From Haloarchaeobius litoreus (GTDB taxonomy: Archaea > Halobacteriota > Halobacteria > Halobacteriales > Natrialbaceae), in NCBI RefSeq assembly GCF_024495425.1, contig NZ_JANHJR010000001.1, positions 992,001 through 1,056,000 on the forward strand: a DNA stretch of 64,000 nt. The letters run 5' to 3'. The notes below the pieces were generated by a model. That model ran no database searches. It saw only the letters and a program-made list of their open reading frames with translations, and was not told where the DNA came from. A program made the translations under genes and the position numbers. Positions 61,083-64,000 of this stretch are shown here, one piece after another (position 1 is the stretch's first letter; each line of letters starts with the position of its first letter).

Positions 61083-61873
61083 AGCACACCACCGCCGAGG
61101 TAGGCCTGCTGGACCTGCTCGTTCTCGGCGACGGCCTCCGGTGGCCCGGTCGCCAGCTCTTCGCCGCGGTTCAGCACCGTGATGCGGTCGGACGCGTTCA
61201 TGACGAGTTCGATGTCGTGTTCGATGAGCAGTACCGTCCGGTCGCCGAGCACGTCGCCGATGAGCTCCATCGTGTTGCGGGTCTCCTCGGCGCTCATGCC
61301 GGCGGTCGGCTCGTCCAGCATGACGAGCTGTGGGTCCGTCGCCAGCACGAGGCCGATCTCCAGCCGACGGCGGTCGCCGTAGGCCAGGGTGGACGCCCGC
61401 TCGCCGTCCCGGTCGCCGAGTTCGATGCGGGAGAGCACGTCGTCGGTCCGCCCGTTCAGGTCGTCGAACGAGTCCTTGTGACGGAACGCGTTGTCGACCG
61501 GCGAGCGGCCCTGGAGGACCGCCTGTGCGGCGAGTCTGACGTTCTCGCGCACGGTGAGCCCGCCGAAGACGTTCGTGATCTGGAACGATCGACCGATGCC
61601 CTTGTGGACGCGCTCGTGCGGACGCAGCCGGGAGACGTCCTCGCCGTCGAAGATGACTGATCCATCGCTCGGCAGCAGCGCGCCCGAGATGAGGTTGAAC
61701 AGGGTCGTCTTCCCGGCACCGTTCGGGCCGATGATGCTCCGGAACTCGCCGCGCTCGACCTCGATGTCGAGGGAGTCCACGGCGACGAGCTCGCCGAAGC
61801 GACGGGTCAGTCCCTTCGTCTCCAGCACCACCTCGCCGCTCCCGAACGTCGGTGCGTCGTCGGTGGTCGCCAT
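61079..61873 (-). CDS. livG: ABC ATPase LivG (second set)
   Basis: 264 residues from ATG 61873. Walker A GPNGAGKTT (about 43-51), atypical signature LAYGDRRRLEIG (in place of LSGGQ) and Walker B LVMLDEP. The AYGD form is usual in LivG-like ATPases of urea/amide importers as well as branched-chain ones. Overlaps the fused permease stop by one base. Confidence 0.88.
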   Translation of the reverse strand: MATTDDAPTFGSGEVVLETKGLTRRFGELVAVDSLDIEVERGEFRSIIGPNGAGKTTLFNLISGALLPSDGSVIFDGEDVSRLRPHERVHKGIGRSFQITNVFGGLTVRENVRLAAQAVLQGRSPVDNAFRHKDSFDDLNGRTDDVLSRIELGDRDGERASTLAYGDRRRLEIGLVLATDPQLVMLDEPTAGMSAEETRNTMELIGDVLGDRTVLLIEHDIELVMNASDRITVLNRGEELATGPPEAVAENEQVQQAYLGGGVL

Positions 61874-63897
61874 CAGTCCTTCACCTCCGTCGAGTCGTCC
61901 TCGGGCGGTGCGTCGGACTGAGCGGTCGTCCGTGCCTGCACCAGCGCCGGGATGGAGACGATGCCACGCGGGACGAACAGGACGAACAGGACGAACACGA
62001 TGCCGAGCACGCCCTGCCACTGCTCGATACCGTTGCTGAGCAGCAGTTCCTCCAGCGAGAGGTAGCCCGCCGCCCCGACCATCGGGCCGTACAGCGTGCC
62101 CATGCCGCCGAGCAGGGTCATGACGATGACCTCGCCCGACAGCAGCCAGTCGAGGAAGCCGGGCGAGGCACGCCCGAGGTTCTGCGTCGCACGCAGCCCG
62201 CCGGCCAGCCCGGCGAGCGCGCCGCTGACGACGAACGCACGGCGCTTGTACATCGTCGTGTCGTAGCCGAGGAACGACGCGCGCTGTTCGGACTCGCGGA
62301 TCGCCTGCAGGACGCTCCCGAACGGCGCGTCGATGAGCCGGCGGGAGACGAGGTAGGAGCCGACGACGAGCGCGACGATGACGTAGTAGTACAGGTGTAT
62401 CTCGCCGAGCAGGGCGACGTCGCCGAACTCCGGCCCCGAGTCGAGCAGGTAGTAGAACCCGCCGGAGCCGATGCCGTCCTCGCCGTTGGTCAGCGGCGGA
62501 ACCGTCGGGAGCCCGAGCGAGCTGATCGCCGGGTTGAACTGGCGGCGCAGGCTCGGCATCTTCAGCGCCAGGCTCGCGAACAGCTCGGCGAACGCGAGCG
62601 TGATCATCGCGAAGTAGACGCCGGAGACCCGGATCGAGAGGTAGCCGACGACCCAGGCGATGAGCGACGCGACGAGGATGCCGGCCAGCAGCGCCAGCCA
62701 GATCGATGGCACCAGGTACAGCGCGAACAGGACCGTCGCGTACGCCCCGAGCCCGTAGAACAGGACGTGCCCGAGCGAGACGAGGCCGGTGTAGCCCATC
62801 ACGAGGTCCAGACTCAGCGCGAACAGCCCCCAGATGAGGATGTCCACGATGATGGTGTTCACGGCGTACGACCCGTAGAGCACGCCGATGCCGAGCGGGG
62901 CGATGGCGAGTAGCGCGACCACACCGCCCCCGATGAGTCTGCGTTGTCTGCCGCTCAGGACGCCGCTCCCGGCGGCGGTGAGCAGCTCACCCCCTTCGCC
63001 GGGGTCGTGCCACTCCGGGCTGCCGAACAGCCCCTGCGGCCGCACGAGCAGGACGCCGATCATCAGCAGGAAGACGACGAGTCCCTCCAGGAAGGGGACC
63101 TGCCACTGGACGAGCACCTGGACGACGCCGACGAGCAGACCGCCGACGACCGCGCCCCGGAAGCTCCCGAGGCCGCCGAGCACGACGACGATGAACGCCG
63201 GGATGATGACCGAGCCGCCCATGCCGGGGCCGACGGACTGCCGGCCGGCGAGGACGACCCCGCCGAACGCGGCGAGGAACGCGCCGAACGCGAACACGAG
63301 CGTGTAGTAGCGGTCGATGTCGATGCCGAGGTGACGGACCATGTCGCGGTCCATCGAGCCTGCACGGACGACGAGTCCGAACCGGGTCCGTTCGAGCATC
63401 AGCCACGCTCCACCGGCGACGACCGAGCCCATCAGGATGACGAAGTAGCTGTACAGTGTCTTCTGGAAGCCGAGTATCGAGATGGTTCCCGAGAGCACAC
63501 CGGTGTCGATCGGTCTGAGCGGCTGTGTCCCCCACACCAGCTCGATGGCGTCGACGAAGATGAGCACGAGCCCGAACGTCAGCAGGATGTGGTACAGCGG
63601 GTCCCTGCCGTACAGCGGGCGGATGGTCAGTCGCTCGAGCGCCCCGCCGAGCACCGCGACCGCAAGCGGGGCCACCAGCAGCGCGATCCAGAAGTTGCCG
63701 ATACCGGCGGTCGTGATTGCGACCCCAAGGTACGCACCCAGGGCCAGCAGCTCGCCGTGGGCGAAGTTGATGACGTCCATCACGCCGAAGATGATGGACA
63801 GGCCTGCCGCGAGGAGGACGTACACCATCCCGATCGTCAGCCCGTTGATGAGCTGATCGAGGAAGGCAGCCCCCGACACTGCTTGCAGCGCTACCAT
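61873..63897 (-). CDS. Fused LivH-LivM permease
   Basis: 674 residues. Residues 1-300 are LivH (VNFAHGELLALGAYLG, LTIRPLYGRDPLYHILLTFGLVLIF), residues about 330-674 LivM (SLDLVMGYTGLVSLGH, YLSIRVSGVYFAMITLA and a RRLIDAPFGSVLQAIRESE loop). The split-gene pair in the first operon (14004-16657) shows the usual arrangement; here one chain carries both halves. It should form the whole channel as a single polypeptide, with LivG and LivF and the binding protein at 63899. Confidence 0.88.
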   Translation of the reverse strand: MVALQAVSGAAFLDQLINGLTIGMVYVLLAAGLSIIFGVMDVINFAHGELLALGAYLGVAITTAGIGNFWIALLVAPLAVAVLGGALERLTIRPLYGRDPLYHILLTFGLVLIFVDAIELVWGTQPLRPIDTGVLSGTISILGFQKTLYSYFVILMGSVVAGGAWLMLERTRFGLVVRAGSMDRDMVRHLGIDIDRYYTLVFAFGAFLAAFGGVVLAGRQSVGPGMGGSVIIPAFIVVVLGGLGSFRGAVVGGLLVGVVQVLVQWQVPFLEGLVVFLLMIGVLLVRPQGLFGSPEWHDPGEGGELLTAAGSGVLSGRQRRLIGGGVVALLAIAPLGIGVLYGSYAVNTIIVDILIWGLFALSLDLVMGYTGLVSLGHVLFYGLGAYATVLFALYLVPSIWLALLAGILVASLIAWVVGYLSIRVSGVYFAMITLAFAELFASLALKMPSLRRQFNPAISSLGLPTVPPLTNGEDGIGSGGFYYLLDSGPEFGDVALLGEIHLYYYVIVALVVGSYLVSRRLIDAPFGSVLQAIRESEQRASFLGYDTTMYKRRAFVVSGALAGLAGGLRATQNLGRASPGFLDWLLSGEVIVMTLLGGMGTLYGPMVGAAGYLSLEELLLSNGIEQWQGVLGIVFVLFVLFVPRGIVSIPALVQARTTAQSDAPPEDDSTEVKD

Positions 63898-63898
63898 C

Positions 63899-64000
63899 TT
63901 ACAGTGAGCACTCGGTCTCGTCGCAGGGAATCATCGCGTCGGAGCCCTCGACCTTCGAGAGGAGCTCTACGTCCGCCATCTCCCCGGATTCCGGCTCGAC
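63899..64000 (-). CDS. ABC substrate-binding protein, C-terminal end (cut by window edge)
   Basis: Only the last 33 codons are visible; stop TAA at 63899-63901, one base from the fused permease start. The tail includes DVELLSKVEGSDAMIPCDE, with two Cys near the end (PCDETEC), which resembles the end of Liv-type binding proteins of the urea/amide class. Start and signal lie outside the window. Confidence 0.7.
   Translation of the reverse strand, partial: VEPESGEMADVELLSKVEGSDAMIPCDETECSL

Noticed and set aside
59006-64000. Possibility that the second Liv operon is a duplicate of the first
   Set aside because: Permeases differ (fused versus split, no insertions), the signature of LivG differs, and flanking genes differ; these look like separate importers.

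Overview
The window is chromosomal DNA from a halophilic archaeon (class Halobacteria). The evidence is very high GC, strongly acidic proteins, archaeal-type TATA boxes placed so that many transcripts would be leaderless, Tat-type lipoprotein signals, and families typical of this class (DUF5518, DUF7521, DUF555, TraB plus M50, HTH-CBS). I cannot name the genus. About 70 genes fill the window, and no non-coding gap reaches 300 bases. I see no rRNA, tRNA, CRISPR array, insertion sequence or phage gene.

Layout. 1-1607 (minus) holds a pilin-like DUF7289-type protein that runs off the left edge. 1847-3588 (minus) is a beta-oxidation pair (enoyl-CoA hydratase and 3-hydroxyacyl-CoA dehydrogenase). 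4124-6747 (minus) is a thiolase coupled to a fused HMG-CoA-synthase-like/DUF35 protein whose catalytic residues look lost. 6874-18118 (plus) has a ribbon-helix-helix protein, then an operon-like run: Tat lipoprotein binding protein, HyuA, HyuB, MFS carrier, LivH, LivM, LivG, LivF. This pairs a branched-chain-type ABC importer with a hydantoinase/oxoprolinase-type enzyme. 18789-24891 is a catabolic run: MaoC hydratase, two VOC proteins, amidohydrolase, acyl-CoA synthetase, alpha/beta hydrolase and a PaaG-like crotonase. 25119-33381 is mostly housekeeping and conserved genes (TyrRS, BirA, USP, amidohydrolase, HD phosphohydrolase, DUF555, HTH-CBS, PurM).

33489-44292 holds a membrane-anchored molybdopterin oxidoreductase, a trans-3-hydroxy-L-proline dehydratase-type racemase homologue, an M50 protease with TraB, a Nudix hydrolase, a hotdog thioesterase, a methyltransferase, an S66 peptidase and an ABC-2 exporter. 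44397-45384 is a divergent HTH regulator with two DUF7521 membrane proteins. 51138-55341 is a TetR regulator diverging from a large RND/MMPL transporter across two near-identical palindromes. 55582-58872 has a second M24 protein, a VOC epimerase-like protein, a PaaI-like thioesterase and RidA. 59006-64000 (minus) is a second Liv importer (with LivH and LivM fused) that ends in phenylacetate-CoA ligase, which suggests uptake and activation of an aromatic or other organic acid.

The overall picture is a heterotroph rich in CoA-ester catabolism. Two broken genes were found by reading the gaps: a C-terminal remnant of a photolyase-related protein (about 45388-45545) and a Tat lipoprotein remnant (about 55345-55570). 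Other items worth a second look are the catalytically empty HMGCS-DUF35 fusion, the hydantoinase-importer operon with an operator-rich promoter, extra membrane segments in its permeases, and a structured leader before DUF555.
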